Of a stretch of 62,055 nt of DNA, positions 45,180-55,450 are shown one piece after another. Below the pieces are notes generated by a model. It worked only from the letters and a program-made list of their open reading frames with translations, made no database searches and was not told where the DNA came from. The DNA is from Myxococcota bacterium (GTDB lineage Bacteria > Myxococcota_A > UBA796 > JAJRTE01): contig JAJRTE010000035.1 of the NCBI GenBank assembly GCA_024278455.1, positions 1 through 62,055 of the forward strand, read 5' to 3'. The stretch's first letter is position 1; each line of letters opens with the position of its first letter. A program made the translations under genes and the position numbers.

Positions 45180-48100
45180 ATGACAACCGCAAAACGGCTT
45201 GGCGCCGGCGTGGCCGGCCTGTGTGCCCTGGCGGGTATCCATGCCGCCGCATTCGCGACGCAATGGCCCATGGAACGGCAGAATCCTCAACGGACCGCCC
45301 TGGCCCCGGGCTCCGGCTCGCTGACCAATCCCGCCGTGAGGGGCCGCGTGTACCTGGGCGGAGACGCCGACGCCCTGAGCACCTGGATGGGCGACGCCAA
45401 CCAGGACGGGGAAATCGACATCGTCATGGTCGTCGGCGGCAAGGTCATCATGAAGGACAGCCACGACCGCGTGCTGTGGGACACCGTCGGTATCCAGGCG
45501 GAAAAGCTTTTCGGGGCCTACGACTTCGACGGCAACGGCGATCTCGAACTGCTCGTGCTCGGCTTTGACGGCCTCCATCTGCTCGACGGCCGGAGCGGAA
45601 ACGTGATCTGGCACGTTACGGACTTCATGGAGGGCAACAACCGGGCGCAAATCGGAGGAACTCGAGTCGCTGACATCACCGGAGACGGGTTGCCCGACAT
45701 CGTCCTCAAGGCCTACTGGACATCCGACGGCATCGTGCACGCCTACTCCTTCGCAGGCGGCATCTACACCGACGACCCGGAGGCGAACCAGGTGTGGGAG
45801 CACGACATCGAGCCGAACTACGACAAGGGCTACTTCCCCACCATCGGCGACGTGGACGACGACGGCACGCCCGACGTCGTCAGCTCCACCGGCACGATCC
45901 TCGAGGTATTTCCTGCCAGCACCGGCGGGGCGTCCACCTTTCTCGTCGACCTCGGTCGCTCCATCTACTACGGCAGGACCCAGATCCTCAACCTCGACGC
46001 CGACCCCCAAAACGAAATCGTGCACATCACATCGTCGAGTTCCAAGTCGCTGGAAATCTTCGACCTCGTGCGCGTTCCGGACGCGCCCATCGTCGAGGTC
46101 GTGTGGGACGACCAGGACCGTATCGCGGTACCCACCCGCGCCGTGGAAGACCTCGACGGCAACGGCACCTTCGAGATCGGCATCAGCCGGTACGACGTGG
46201 CTGCCGGCAAGTGGGAAGCGCGCCTGTACCAGTACGTCGAGTTCTCGCAGGACCCGCCTAGCGCGATGCTCGACGAAGTCGTCCTCCTCGAGAACGAACA
46301 AATCGTCGATTTCGCCGACATCACGGGAGATGGGAAGCTCGAAATCCTGACCCGCGTCACGACGCCGGGAACCCCCACCGTGCCCGCGTTCTACACCATC
46401 CGGGCCTATGCCTACGAGAACGGAGCGACCCTCCTGTGGGAACTGGACCAGGCACGCTGGCACTTCCTGCGCGACCGGGGCGAGGCCGACCTGAATCCGG
46501 CCCAGTCCACCGGGACCGTCGCCCGCCAGGACGTCGATGGCGACGGCGACGAAGAACTCTACGTCTCGAGGGATGCCGACGGGGACCAAAAAGTGGACAG
46601 CTTGGCACTCCTGGAGACCAGCCACGGGACAGTGCAGACGGTCGCGGAGAGGGGGGTGGATGCCGACACCAGGATGACCATCATCGGGTTGGCGCACGAC
46701 ATCTCGGGAGTGGGCGGGGGCGCCGAAGCCCTGGCCATCGATGTCAGCGGCCGCCTTTGGATCCTCGGACCGGGCCTCGAGACCGCCGGGCCGGGCCCTC
46801 TCGAGGTCGGCGGTTTCTACACCCATCCGGCCCAGGTCGTCGACCTCGACGGCGATGGCACGAACGAACTGCTCGTTCGGAAGAGCAGCGGGCTGCTGAC
46901 AGCCCTTCAGCCCGAGGGGACCGACCAGACCGGCGACGCCGACGCGACCCTGTGGAGCTTCGACGGCAACACCTCGAAGCAATACACCGTGGTCCTGGAT
47001 GTCGACCAGGATGGTCGCAACGAAGTAGTCGTGCGAGACAACACCGACGGCCTGGCCCCCCGCCTGGTGCTGCTGGACGACACCGGTGCGGAGATCGAGA
47101 GCCTGACCCTGGACTCATCGCCATTCAACCTGTTGGCCGCTCCGTTCCATGGGTCCTCCGGTCCGGACGTCTTCGGCATACAGTGGACCCCGGAGGGCCA
47201 AATCGAACTCTTCGTCGTCGACGGCGACACCTGGTCGCTCGGATGGAAAACACTCGCCCCCTACCAGGATGGCGCGCACGCAGATGACAACACCGCGATG
47301 GCGGTCGATCTCGACGGGGACGGCACGCTCGACATAGGCTTCGGCCAGGACCGCTATTTCTGCGTGGCCAGCGGCGCGACCGGGGACATTCTGGGATGCG
47401 CGAACCCACGGTTCTACGGCGGCGGAGCGATGACAGGGCCCCTGGACGACGGTGCCGCGGAAGACATTGCACTGGTCTCGTCGGACCACGTTTCCGTGCT
47501 AGACCTCGATCTGAACGAACAATGGTCGGTGGACTTCGAAGGCATCGCTGGCTTGAGTCGCCAGGCTGCCATGGCGGACGCCGACGGTGACGGAACGCTC
47601 GAACTCTACTTCCTTGGGGACAACAGTGTCTACTGCTACGACAACGGCGTCGAAGCGTGGGTGACCAGCCTCCAGGGAGGCACGAACGGTGAACAGAGCA
47701 CGAGCGTCGGGCTCAACGGCATGGCCATGGGGGACATCGACGGCGACCAGGTGCCTGAAATCGTCACCGGGTCCACGGATGGGTACTTGTATGCCCTGGA
47801 CGGCCAGACTGGTGACATCGAATGGGCGTTCGAACTCTACTACGACGTGGGCCGCCCGGTCATCGGGTGCGTTGACGACGACGCGCTCCTGGACATCGCC
47901 GTGCCGGTCGGCGACGGACACCTGTACCTGTTCAACCAGGCCACCCTGGAGACGCCGGGGAATGTGCGCGACGTGGCAGTCCAGGCGGACCTCACCCTCG
48001 GTCCGAACCTGGACGATGACGTGGACGAGAGCGAGGTGGCGGAGAGCCTGGGTGCAGCCTGGGACCCGGTGGCCGGTGCCAGCGGATACCTGGTGGCCGT

Positions 48101-48947
48101 CGTCAGCGAGCACGCCACCTACGTCGTGGACTGGCAGGACGTGGGCAACCAGACTTCCGTGCTCATCACCGAAAGCCGCCTGCTGCTCGGCCAGCAGTAC
48201 CACGTGCTGGTCCAGGCCTATGACTCGAACCACGATGGCAGCCCCTGGGCGCGGTCCGACGGGGTGCGGATCGAAGACGTGAGCCCCCCGGAAGTGGACG
48301 ATGTACACGCGGATCCCGACCCGTTCAATCCCGACTTGACAACGACAACCATCACGGGGAACATCCATGACCTGACCGGCCTCGCCGGATACACCGTGTC
48401 CGTCCAGGATGGCGATGACGTCCTGTTCAGCCATGCCGCCACGACTTCCGGTACATCCAGGCAGGTGGCCGTGACATGGGACGGGATGGACACCGACGGC
48501 ATCCGCGTCGCCGACGGTATCTACGACATTCAGATAACGGCCACCGATGTCGCCGGGCAGGAAGCCTCGAGCACGGGCACCGTCGAGGTGACATCACGCA
48601 TTCCCACGCCCACGCCTGTCCCCACGCCCACGCCCCCGGCGGAAACGCCGACCCCTACCGCGGCGTTCCCCACACCGACCTTTCCTCCCACTCCCGCGGC
48701 CACCCCATCCATCGACGAAACGCCCTTGCCCGGAGACGACGACACCGGCGAGGTCGAGCCCACGTCCCCGGATCCCGGCGGCGAGGCATCGCCCACCGAT
48801 GAGCCGGACGGCACCGGGTCGTGCAACTGCCGGGTCGCCGCGCAGCCCGGCCCGAATCGTCTCGGCCTCGAAGGCCTGTTCCTGTTGTCGCCTGTCACGA
48901 TATGCGTGTATCGTCGCCGAACCGCGCACCGGGACCGCCGCAGGTGA
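45180..48947 (+). CDS. Giant secreted FG-GAP/VCBS-repeat protein with Ig-like domain and MYXO-CTERM-like tail
   Basis: 1255 residues. ATG 45180 with GGAGG five bases upstream. Signal peptide (cleavage near FAT). At least a dozen FG-GAP/VCBS Ca-binding loops (DADGDGTLELYF, DLDGDGTNELLV, DIDGDQVPEIVTG) suggest a beta-propeller-like surface protein. Then come a fibronectin-like segment, a FlgD-type Ig domain (DGMDTDGIRVADGIYDI), a PTPTP-rich linker and an Asp/Glu-rich stretch. It ends with GSCNC, a hydrophobic segment (GLEGLFLLSPVTICV) and an Arg cluster, like the MYXO-CTERM surface-sorting signal. Confidence 0.87.
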   Translation: MTTAKRLGAGVAGLCALAGIHAAAFATQWPMERQNPQRTALAPGSGSLTNPAVRGRVYLGGDADALSTWMGDANQDGEIDIVMVVGGKVIMKDSHDRVLWDTVGIQAEKLFGAYDFDGNGDLELLVLGFDGLHLLDGRSGNVIWHVTDFMEGNNRAQIGGTRVADITGDGLPDIVLKAYWTSDGIVHAYSFAGGIYTDDPEANQVWEHDIEPNYDKGYFPTIGDVDDDGTPDVVSSTGTILEVFPASTGGASTFLVDLGRSIYYGRTQILNLDADPQNEIVHITSSSSKSLEIFDLVRVPDAPIVEVVWDDQDRIAVPTRAVEDLDGNGTFEIGISRYDVAAGKWEARLYQYVEFSQDPPSAMLDEVVLLENEQIVDFADITGDGKLEILTRVTTPGTPTVPAFYTIRAYAYENGATLLWELDQARWHFLRDRGEADLNPAQSTGTVARQDVDGDGDEELYVSRDADGDQKVDSLALLETSHGTVQTVAERGVDADTRMTIIGLAHDISGVGGGAEALAIDVSGRLWILGPGLETAGPGPLEVGGFYTHPAQVVDLDGDGTNELLVRKSSGLLTALQPEGTDQTGDADATLWSFDGNTSKQYTVVLDVDQDGRNEVVVRDNTDGLAPRLVLLDDTGAEIESLTLDSSPFNLLAAPFHGSSGPDVFGIQWTPEGQIELFVVDGDTWSLGWKTLAPYQDGAHADDNTAMAVDLDGDGTLDIGFGQDRYFCVASGATGDILGCANPRFYGGGAMTGPLDDGAAEDIALVSSDHVSVLDLDLNEQWSVDFEGIAGLSRQAAMADADGDGTLELYFLGDNSVYCYDNGVEAWVTSLQGGTNGEQSTSVGLNGMAMGDIDGDQVPEIVTGSTDGYLYALDGQTGDIEWAFELYYDVGRPVIGCVDDDALLDIAVPVGDGHLYLFNQATLETPGNVRDVAVQADLTLGPNLDDDVDESEVAESLGAAWDPVAGASGYLVAVVSEHATYVVDWQDVGNQTSVLITESRLLLGQQYHVLVQAYDSNHDGSPWARSDGVRIEDVSPPEVDDVHADPDPFNPDLTTTTITGNIHDLTGLAGYTVSVQDGDDVLFSHAATTSGTSRQVAVTWDGMDTDGIRVADGIYDIQITATDVAGQEASSTGTVEVTSRIPTPTPVPTPTPPAETPTPTAAFPTPTFPPTPAATPSIDETPLPGDDDTGEVEPTSPDPGGEASPTDEPDGTGSCNCRVAAQPGPNRLGLEGLFLLSPVTICVYRRRTAHRDRRR

Positions 48948-49207
48948 AGGCCGGAGCCGAGCCGCCACGCTCCCCACGGGCAACGCCCGTTCGCCACAAC
49001 CTCCCTGGCACAGGCAGCGTGGCTCGGCCCGGGTGAGCCTCTCCCCGTGCGGCACGGATGACCAGCGCTACCAGGAGCCGGTGGAACGACCGAACGGGAT
49101 CGGTTGACAGCAACCTGCTAACGGAATAATGTCCTGGATGTGCAACAGACCGGGAAGCGACCCCTTCGCGGCTTTCGGCTTCGACGGGCAAGGACAACGG
49201 AGGCGCT

Positions 49208-50050
49208 GTGGCGGTTTCGAAGAAAGGTGAGGCTCCCCGCGATGAAGCCTCGGCGTCCCAGCAGTACACCGAAATGCCGATGTACCACGGGAACGAACCT
49301 GACCCGGGAACCCTGCCCGCCGGTGGGGGCATGCAGCCCGCGCACCTACCGAATCCTGGTGCGTCCGGTGACGCTTCCGGACAAGAGGTGACGGACACCG
49401 CGCTACCGGCCTTCGCCATGTCTCACGGGCAGGTCAAGGACTGGGTGGGGTCAGCCTGGCGTGTGCTCCGTGCATCGATGGCCGACTTCGCGATCGCACA
49501 GCTCCTGGTCACGGTGGGCGCCGTCGTGTCCTGCGGCCTGCTCATCGGTCCTCTTGCCGCCGGCCTGCTGCGTTTCGCCAGGAAACGCATGGCCGGCATC
49601 GATGCGGAACTCAAAGAGCTGTTCGTGGCTTTCGACAAGGAGACTTTCCTCCCGGCCTGGCTCGTCGGGCTCGGGTTCTTCGCAGCCACGGTACTCATCC
49701 TGACCATACACATGGCCGGGATCTACGTGCTCGGCCTCGTCCCCGGACTCGGCATGCTTCTCGTCTCGAGCGCCTACCTCGCGGTGGTCGTCGTGGTCGC
49801 CGCCCTGGCCGGGGCATGGCTCTTGACCCTCTTCCTGGTGAACGAACTCGAGCGCCCTGTCGGCGAGGCGTGGGAGACCGTCTGGAGGATGTTCCTCGTC
49901 GACTGGTGGGGCGCTTCCGGGCTCTTCATCGTGACAGGTGCCGCCCCTGTTCTGGGCGTGCTCCTCGCCGGCGCCGGCGTCTTGATCGGCGGGCCGCTCG
50001 GCGTGCTCATCGCGGCCCACGCTTCACGGGAGTTGTTCGAACAGAACTGA
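49208..50050 (+). CDS. Integral membrane protein of unknown function
   Basis: 280 residues from GTG 49208, which has GGAGG four bases upstream. A polar 75-residue N-terminus, then four to five long hydrophobic helices (VTVGAVVSCGLLIGPLAAGL, FFAATVLILTIHMAGIYVLG, YLAVVVVVAALAGAWLLTLF). The pattern resembles general membrane domains of DUF4013/DUF975 type. Possibly co-transcribed with mtnP, 51 bp downstream. Confidence 0.78.
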   Translation: MAVSKKGEAPRDEASASQQYTEMPMYHGNEPDPGTLPAGGGMQPAHLPNPGASGDASGQEVTDTALPAFAMSHGQVKDWVGSAWRVLRASMADFAIAQLLVTVGAVVSCGLLIGPLAAGLLRFARKRMAGIDAELKELFVAFDKETFLPAWLVGLGFFAATVLILTIHMAGIYVLGLVPGLGMLLVSSAYLAVVVVVAALAGAWLLTLFLVNELERPVGEAWETVWRMFLVDWWGASGLFIVTGAAPVLGVLLAGAGVLIGGPLGVLIAAHASRELFEQN

Positions 50051-50101
50051 AGAACGTGACATCGCGGGGTGATGGGCTCACCCCTGCAACTGGAGGAACG
50101 G

Positions 50102-51001
50102 ATGGAAGGGAAGACCAATCCGGTGGAAACCCCCACAGTAGGCGTCATCGGCGGCAGCGGGCTGTACGAAATGGAAGGACTCGAGAATATCAGGGAGGTG
50201 ACACTGACGACTCCATTCGGGGAACCGTCCGACGGTTTCATCGTTGGAGAACTGGCCGGCCTGACCATGGTCTTCTTGCCACGGCACGGACGGGGGCACC
50301 GGCTCACCCCGTCGGAGATCAACTACCGAGCCAACATCTACGGCATGAAGTCATTGGGGGTGACGCATCTCGTCTCGGTGAGTGCGGTCGGCAGCATGAA
50401 AGAGGAGATCCATCCCGGGGACGTGGTTGTCGTGGACCAGTTCATCGACCGCACCTACCGGCGTGAGACATCGTTTTTCGGCGGCGGCGTGGTCGTCCAT
50501 GTGTCGATGGCGGACCCGGTCTGCCCCATCCTCGCCGACTGCCTCCATGACGCGGCTCTCTCGTTGGGAATACCCGTGCACCGGGGCGGGACCTACGTGT
50601 GCATCGAGGGACCGCAGTTTTCGACCCGGGGGGAGTCGCTGGTGTATCGCAGTTGGGGCGTCGACGTCATCGGCATGACCAACATGCCGGAGGCCAGGCT
50701 GGCCAGGGAGGCAGAAATCTCCTACGCCACGCTGGCGCTGGCGACCGACTACGATTGCTGGCACGAAACCGAGGAAGCCGTGTCCGTGGAGGCCGTGGTG
50801 AACACGTTGCGCGAGAACGTGTCCAGGGCGAAACAGATAATCGCCAAGGCCGTCCTCGAGATACCCGGCAGCAGGCGAGGGTCGCCGGCATGGCACGCGC
50901 TAGAGAACGCGATCATCACCGACCCGTCCCACATTCCCCCGGAGGCTCGAGACACGTTCTCTCTCCTCCTCGGACGTTATTTCGAGGGGCACGAGGATTG
51001 A
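50102..51001 (+). CDS. mtnP: S-methyl-5'-thioadenosine phosphorylase
   Basis: 299 residues. ATG with GGAGG six bases upstream. Phosphate loop GVIGGSGLYEM, FLPRHGRGH, the purine-site GGTYVCIEGPQFSTR, and GMTNMPEARLAREAEI with ATDYDCWH, the MTAP-type (rather than PNP) signature. It splits methylthioadenosine into adenine and methylthioribose-1-phosphate, the substrate of MtnA at 7.5 kb. Confidence 0.95.
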   Translation: MEGKTNPVETPTVGVIGGSGLYEMEGLENIREVTLTTPFGEPSDGFIVGELAGLTMVFLPRHGRGHRLTPSEINYRANIYGMKSLGVTHLVSVSAVGSMKEEIHPGDVVVVDQFIDRTYRRETSFFGGGVVVHVSMADPVCPILADCLHDAALSLGIPVHRGGTYVCIEGPQFSTRGESLVYRSWGVDVIGMTNMPEARLAREAEISYATLALATDYDCWHETEEAVSVEAVVNTLRENVSRAKQIIAKAVLEIPGSRRGSPAWHALENAIITDPSHIPPEARDTFSLLLGRYFEGHED

Positions 51002-51045
51002 CCGCGAACGCCTGGCGGTTCGCCGTGGTGCGCGCAGGGAGTGAC

Positions 51046-51795
51046 ATGATGTCGAGGACAAGACATATTGTCGTGCTGTCGATTGTCGCGCTGGTCGCCA
51101 GTGGCTGTGTCAGCGTCGAAGAGGCGAGGCAGGCAGACGCCCTGCGCGAACTCGGCACAAGTTACCTCAACGAAGGATCGACCGAAGACGCGCTGCGGGA
51201 ACTCGAGAATGCCAAGGACCTCAACCCGCGGGACGCCGGTATCCGGCACGCGCTGGGCATGGCGTTCTTCGCAAAGGAGTTGTTCGACAAGGCCGAGAAG
51301 GAGCTACTCGCGGCCATTCGAATGGACCCCGACCTGACCGAGGCTCGCCTCAACCTCGCATCGCTGTACATCGCCGAGCAGCGCTACGAGGAGGCCTTGA
51401 CCTATCTTCAGCAGGTTGTCGATGACTATCGCTATCGGAGTCCGGCTCGAGCTTACAACAACATGGGTTATGTCTACCTGCAAATGAAGCGCTACGATGA
51501 AGCGGTCGCGGCGCTCAAGCAGGCCCTTCGTATCGCGCCACGCTTCTGCCAGGCCCAGTACAACCTGTCGCTGGTGTACGAGGCCATGGACAGGCTCGAT
51601 GACGCCGGCCGGCACCGGGAACAAGCCGTCTCCCTGTGCCCGGACGACCACAAGTATCGCCTGGCGCTCGCCACGCTACAGGTGCGCCTCCACCGGCGAG
51701 GAGAGGCGATGGAGAACTTCAAGCGTGTCCTTGAAGCGGATCCCAACGGCGAGCTTGGCGCGGCAGCCCGGGAGCAGCTCGAGGCACTCCAGTAG
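51046..51795 (+). CDS. TPR lipoprotein, PilF/PilW-like
   Basis: 249 residues (MM start; the second ATG is equally possible). Lipobox LVASGC at residue 21, then five to six TPRs (GTSYLNEGSTEDALRELENA, YNNMGYVYLQMKRYDEAVAAL). This resembles the outer-membrane pilotin PilF/PilW for type IV pilus secretin assembly, but TPR lipoproteins are common and no pil gene is near. It ends three bases before the rodZ-like start. Confidence 0.8.
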   Translation: MMSRTRHIVVLSIVALVASGCVSVEEARQADALRELGTSYLNEGSTEDALRELENAKDLNPRDAGIRHALGMAFFAKELFDKAEKELLAAIRMDPDLTEARLNLASLYIAEQRYEEALTYLQQVVDDYRYRSPARAYNNMGYVYLQMKRYDEAVAALKQALRIAPRFCQAQYNLSLVYEAMDRLDDAGRHREQAVSLCPDDHKYRLALATLQVRLHRRGEAMENFKRVLEADPNGELGAAAREQLEALQ

Positions 51796-51798
51796 ACC

Positions 51799-52920
51799 AT
51801 GACCACCGAAACAGGCCAGGTTGAGATGCGAAAAGCTGACGAAAAGACCAGTCCCGAAGGAGAAACGACGCCGACCCAGGCGCACCGGGAGCAAATCGGG
51901 ACATATCTGAGGACCCGGCGCGAGGCTCGAGGCTTGAGCCTCGACGACATCGCCGCACAGACGAAGATACGAAAGAGCTATCTCGAAGCCATCGAGGACA
52001 ACGACTACCGTGCGCTTCCCAGCGGACCGTTCGTCAATGGGTTCATCACCAGTTTCGCCCGGGCACTCGGTGTGAACCTCGACTAAATCGCCCCGCTGAT
52101 TCCAGAGCTAGAGCCCCCACCGATAGTCGATCCCGCCGTGCGCCAGGACCCGGAATGGAAAGGTCCTCCCTTGGAGATCCGGGAGTTGCCCGTTGGGCGA
52201 CGAGGTGTGGCATGGTCTGCATGGGGGATTGCCACCGGGGTCACGCTGGTCATCGTCGCCATCGCGCTCTGGCTCAGACCTTCACTCAGAACCTGGTTGG
52301 GCATCGATTTCGCTGTGCCGGCCGGTGCCGTCGGGGACCAGGATGAGGGGGACAGCGGCCGCACCGAAGACCCGGAAAACAGCCGATCCACCCCGGCAGG
52401 CACCGCCGAATCCCGTCCCACCCCCCTTGCCACCGCCAACCGTTCCGGCGCAGATGACCGGCATGTCCAGGCTCTCGAAGGCGACAGCGACACGACAGGA
52501 GTCGAAATCGACGCAGGCAGCCTGGAGCCTTCCTCCACGGCCGGCGATTCCTCCGCCGCAGCGGACCGCGGGACCGGCCCCGGCATCCGGCGTCTCGCGC
52601 CGATCGTGGGTTCCGACGACCAATCCTACCTCGTGTTCACGGACGATTCCCTGCCGCCCGGCCAACCGCAACAGGTCGAAATCGTGGCACGCAACAAGAG
52701 CTATTTGCGGGTCTCGAAAGCGCTCGAGGGCGAGCCGGTCTTCGAGGATATCCTCAAACCCGGTGACAAGAGCATCCGGTTTTCCCATGTCGGAGATCTC
52801 TGGATGATCATCGGGAACGGAGGAGGCGTCGATGTCTACTACAACGGCAAACGGCTGCCCGCACCAGGCAAGTTCGGCGAACGAAGCGGCCTCGCTTTCC
52901 GGTTCCGCGCCCCCGAGTAG
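51799..52920 (+). pseudogene. RodZ-like HTH/membrane protein interrupted by one in-frame TAA
   Basis: A 95-residue first part carries the RodZ-type HTH (IGTYLRTRREARGLSLDDIA, IRKSYLEAIEDNDYRALP, FARALGVNLD). TAA at 52084-52086 follows, and the same frame continues for 278 more codons: a PPPIVDP linker, a membrane helix (WGIATGVTLVIVAIALWL), a Pro/Ser/Thr linker and a DUF4115-type C-terminal beta domain (VEIVARNKSYLRVS, VDVYYNGKRL). Joined, it is a complete RodZ architecture of 373 codons. RodZ links MreB to the wall machinery. If the stop is real, only the HTH is made. Confidence 0.82.
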
Positions 52921-53051
52921 GACCGCGAGCCTGGAGGAACGCCCGTCCTGGAATGGGACGCGCTCTCGAGAGTGGCCGGCTCGCGCGCCACGGGCTTTGC
53001 CCCGGACCACCGTATCGGCCCCGCCGGATGCCGGGGCACCATGGAGGATGC

Positions 53052-54434
53052 GTGGAACCCAACCTGCTGACGCACAAACAACAGTTGATGCTGGATGCCG
53101 TCCGAAAACTCATCAGGCGGGGGGACACCACCGGGCTCGAAAGGCTCCTGGGCAAACGCCGCCCGGTGGAGGTCGCCGGTCTCTTCCCCCACCTCAACGA
53201 CTGGGAGGCACGCAACCTCGTGAACACCCTCGTCGCCCGGGACCATGCGTCGGCGGCTCGAGTGCTCTTGGAGGTGGACCCACCCGTCGCCCCCAATCTC
53301 CTGGCGTGGGTCGAACGCGATGACCTGGTGAAGATGGTCCAGTCCCTCCCGTCCGGAGACGCCACGGCCCTCCTGCGATACCTTCCCGAGGAAACCGCCA
53401 CCGAGGTGGTCCAACTCCTCGAGACGACCGTATCGGAAGAGGTCGAAGAACTGCTCAGCTACGACCCGGACACGGCCGGTGGACTCATGAGCACCGACGT
53501 CTTCGTGCTCAAGGAGGATGTGACCATCGGCGAAGCCATTGCCGACCTGCAGCGGAACAGCGACTCCATGGCCATGGCCTTCTACCTCTACGTCGTGAAC
53601 GACGCCGACCAGTTGGTTGGCGTGCTCTCCCTGCGTTCGCTCCTCACCCATCCGCCGGAGACACGCCTGAAGGACATCATGATCACCGAAGTGTTGCGCG
53701 TGAAGACCTATACCGACCAGGAAGAGGTTGCGCAGATGGTCGCCAAGTACGACCTTGTGGCAATTCCCGTTGTGGACGACTTCAATAAGCTGGTCGGTAT
53801 CGTGACGGTGGACGACGTGCTCGACGTCATCCGCGAGGAGGCAACGGAAGACATACTGAAAATGGCCGGCACCGACGAAGACGACATGGTGAGCCGCTCC
53901 ATGTTCACCGCCGTGCGCGCGAGGATACCGTGGATAGGCGTGACGTTGTTAGCGGGCCTGGTGGCTTCGGAAATCGTCCGTGCCTATCTGTCCACACTCG
54001 AGTCCCTGGTGCTTCTGGCCGGATTCATGCCCGTCATCGTCGGCCTGTCCGGCAACGCGGGCAACCAGTCGGCCGCACTGGTGGCGCGCGGCATCTCTCT
54101 CGACCAGATGGAAGCTCGAGCGCTGACCCGGTACATCCTGCGTGAACTCCGGGTAGGGCTTGCGCTCGGCGTCCTGTGTGGCCTGGCGCTCGCCGGGTTC
54201 GTGCGCCTGCGCTACCCCGATACCCTCGTCCTCGGGCTCGCGGCAGGTGGCAGCGCCACCATCTCGATGGTGGCGGCCATGTTGTTCGGTGCGCTGAGTC
54301 CGTTGGTTCTGCGGCGACTTCACCTGGACCCCAACATGGCGACCGGCCCGCTGGTCTCGACCATCGTGGACGTGCTGGGGATTTGCGTCTACTTCGCCCT
54401 CTCGAGCGCCCTGCTCGAGTGGTTTGCCGAGTGA
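53052..54434 (+). CDS. mgtE: Magnesium transporter MgtE
   Basis: 460 residues from GTG 53052 with GGAGG upstream. MgtE N domain (about 1-130), two CBS domains (about 135-255, DTAGGLMSTDVF, AIPVVDDFNKLVGIVTVDDV) and five membrane helices, including the pore region LSGNAGNQSAAL. CBS and N domains close the channel at high internal Mg. No Mg riboswitch seen in the 130-bp leader. Confidence 0.95.
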   Translation: MEPNLLTHKQQLMLDAVRKLIRRGDTTGLERLLGKRRPVEVAGLFPHLNDWEARNLVNTLVARDHASAARVLLEVDPPVAPNLLAWVERDDLVKMVQSLPSGDATALLRYLPEETATEVVQLLETTVSEEVEELLSYDPDTAGGLMSTDVFVLKEDVTIGEAIADLQRNSDSMAMAFYLYVVNDADQLVGVLSLRSLLTHPPETRLKDIMITEVLRVKTYTDQEEVAQMVAKYDLVAIPVVDDFNKLVGIVTVDDVLDVIREEATEDILKMAGTDEDDMVSRSMFTAVRARIPWIGVTLLAGLVASEIVRAYLSTLESLVLLAGFMPVIVGLSGNAGNQSAALVARGISLDQMEARALTRYILRELRVGLALGVLCGLALAGFVRLRYPDTLVLGLAAGGSATISMVAAMLFGALSPLVLRRLHLDPNMATGPLVSTIVDVLGICVYFALSSALLEWFAE

Positions 54435-54577
54435 CTGGCGCCAGCGATTCGGGGGGCACGGGCGGAGGAGAAAGGGCGTCGCCGACATGCTAGCGCGAGT
54501 CCCTCGCCGGCGTCGTACCTGGCGTTTCTCACCGATCATGGTGGCACCCCGTGGGGGATGTGTCTCGAGGAGGTTTC

Positions 54578-55342
54578 GTGGGCAAGCTGAGTGTCAGCCC
54601 CGCATTGGTGTTGCGGCACGTGGACTACCGCGACGCGGATCGCGTCGTCACCTTGTTCACCCGGGATCTGGGGCGGATATCCGGGCTGGCTCGAGGCGTG
54701 CGGCGCAGCACGAAACGATTCGGCGGCCGTCTCGATCTGTTCACCCTTGCGGAGGTGCAGTTCCGGGAGGGACGTGGGCTGTACCATCTCGAGTCCGCGA
54801 CGCTGTTGTCGGCCCACCTGGGCATTCGGGCGGACCTGTTGCGAATTTCCTGGGCTGCCCATCTCTCGGAATTGACGCAGAAGTTGTGCGCGGAGGAGCA
54901 GCCCCACCCGCGAGCGTTCCAGGTGCTTGCTCGAGCCATGGCGTTTCTTTCCGATGCACGGGAAGTGGACGAGGGAGCGCTGCGAGGTGCGGAGTTGGCG
55001 TTGCTCATGGATGCGGGCTACTCTCCCGAACTCGATGCCTGCGTCGTCTGCCGCCGTCCCGTCGGCGGTGGAGGTCGTTTCCACTTCGTGGTGACTCGAG
55101 GCGGCTGCGTGTGTGACCGGTGCATGCCCGGGCCGTCCGGCATTCCGGTGGCCGAGGAGGTGTGCACCCGGCTTTCGGAAGCAGCGCGCGCCTGGCCGGA
55201 CGAAACGAAGGTGCTCGGTCTGGACGAGGTGTCTCTCCGGCAGGCGAGGGAAATCCTTGACGCCTTCGTGGGCTACCATGTGGGCGGGCGGATGAAGTCC
55301 GCGCGGATGTTGCAGGACCTGCTCTCGTCTCCGGGAAGATAG
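54578..55342 (+). CDS. recO: DNA repair protein RecO
   Basis: 254 residues. GTG 54578 has GAGGAG five bases upstream; an earlier in-frame GTG at 54551 lacks one. N-terminal OB-fold (ALVLRHVDYRDADRVVTLFT, LGRISGLARGVRRS), helical middle, and a zinc-binding pair CVVC / CDRC. RecO loads RecA onto SSB-coated DNA with RecR in gap repair. Notable because the only recA seen in the window is interrupted. Confidence 0.93.
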   Translation: MGKLSVSPALVLRHVDYRDADRVVTLFTRDLGRISGLARGVRRSTKRFGGRLDLFTLAEVQFREGRGLYHLESATLLSAHLGIRADLLRISWAAHLSELTQKLCAEEQPHPRAFQVLARAMAFLSDAREVDEGALRGAELALLMDAGYSPELDACVVCRRPVGGGGRFHFVVTRGGCVCDRCMPGPSGIPVAEEVCTRLSEAARAWPDETKVLGLDEVSLRQAREILDAFVGYHVGGRMKSARMLQDLLSSPGR

Positions 55343-55450
55343 GCAGGGGAGCGTCGCGGGGTGCGGGGGGTGCCGGTGGAACCGGTCGCCCATCGGGGTG
55401 AGGCGTCTCTCGATACCGGGAATCGCACGTGTAGTGGGCCGGGGGCCGTG

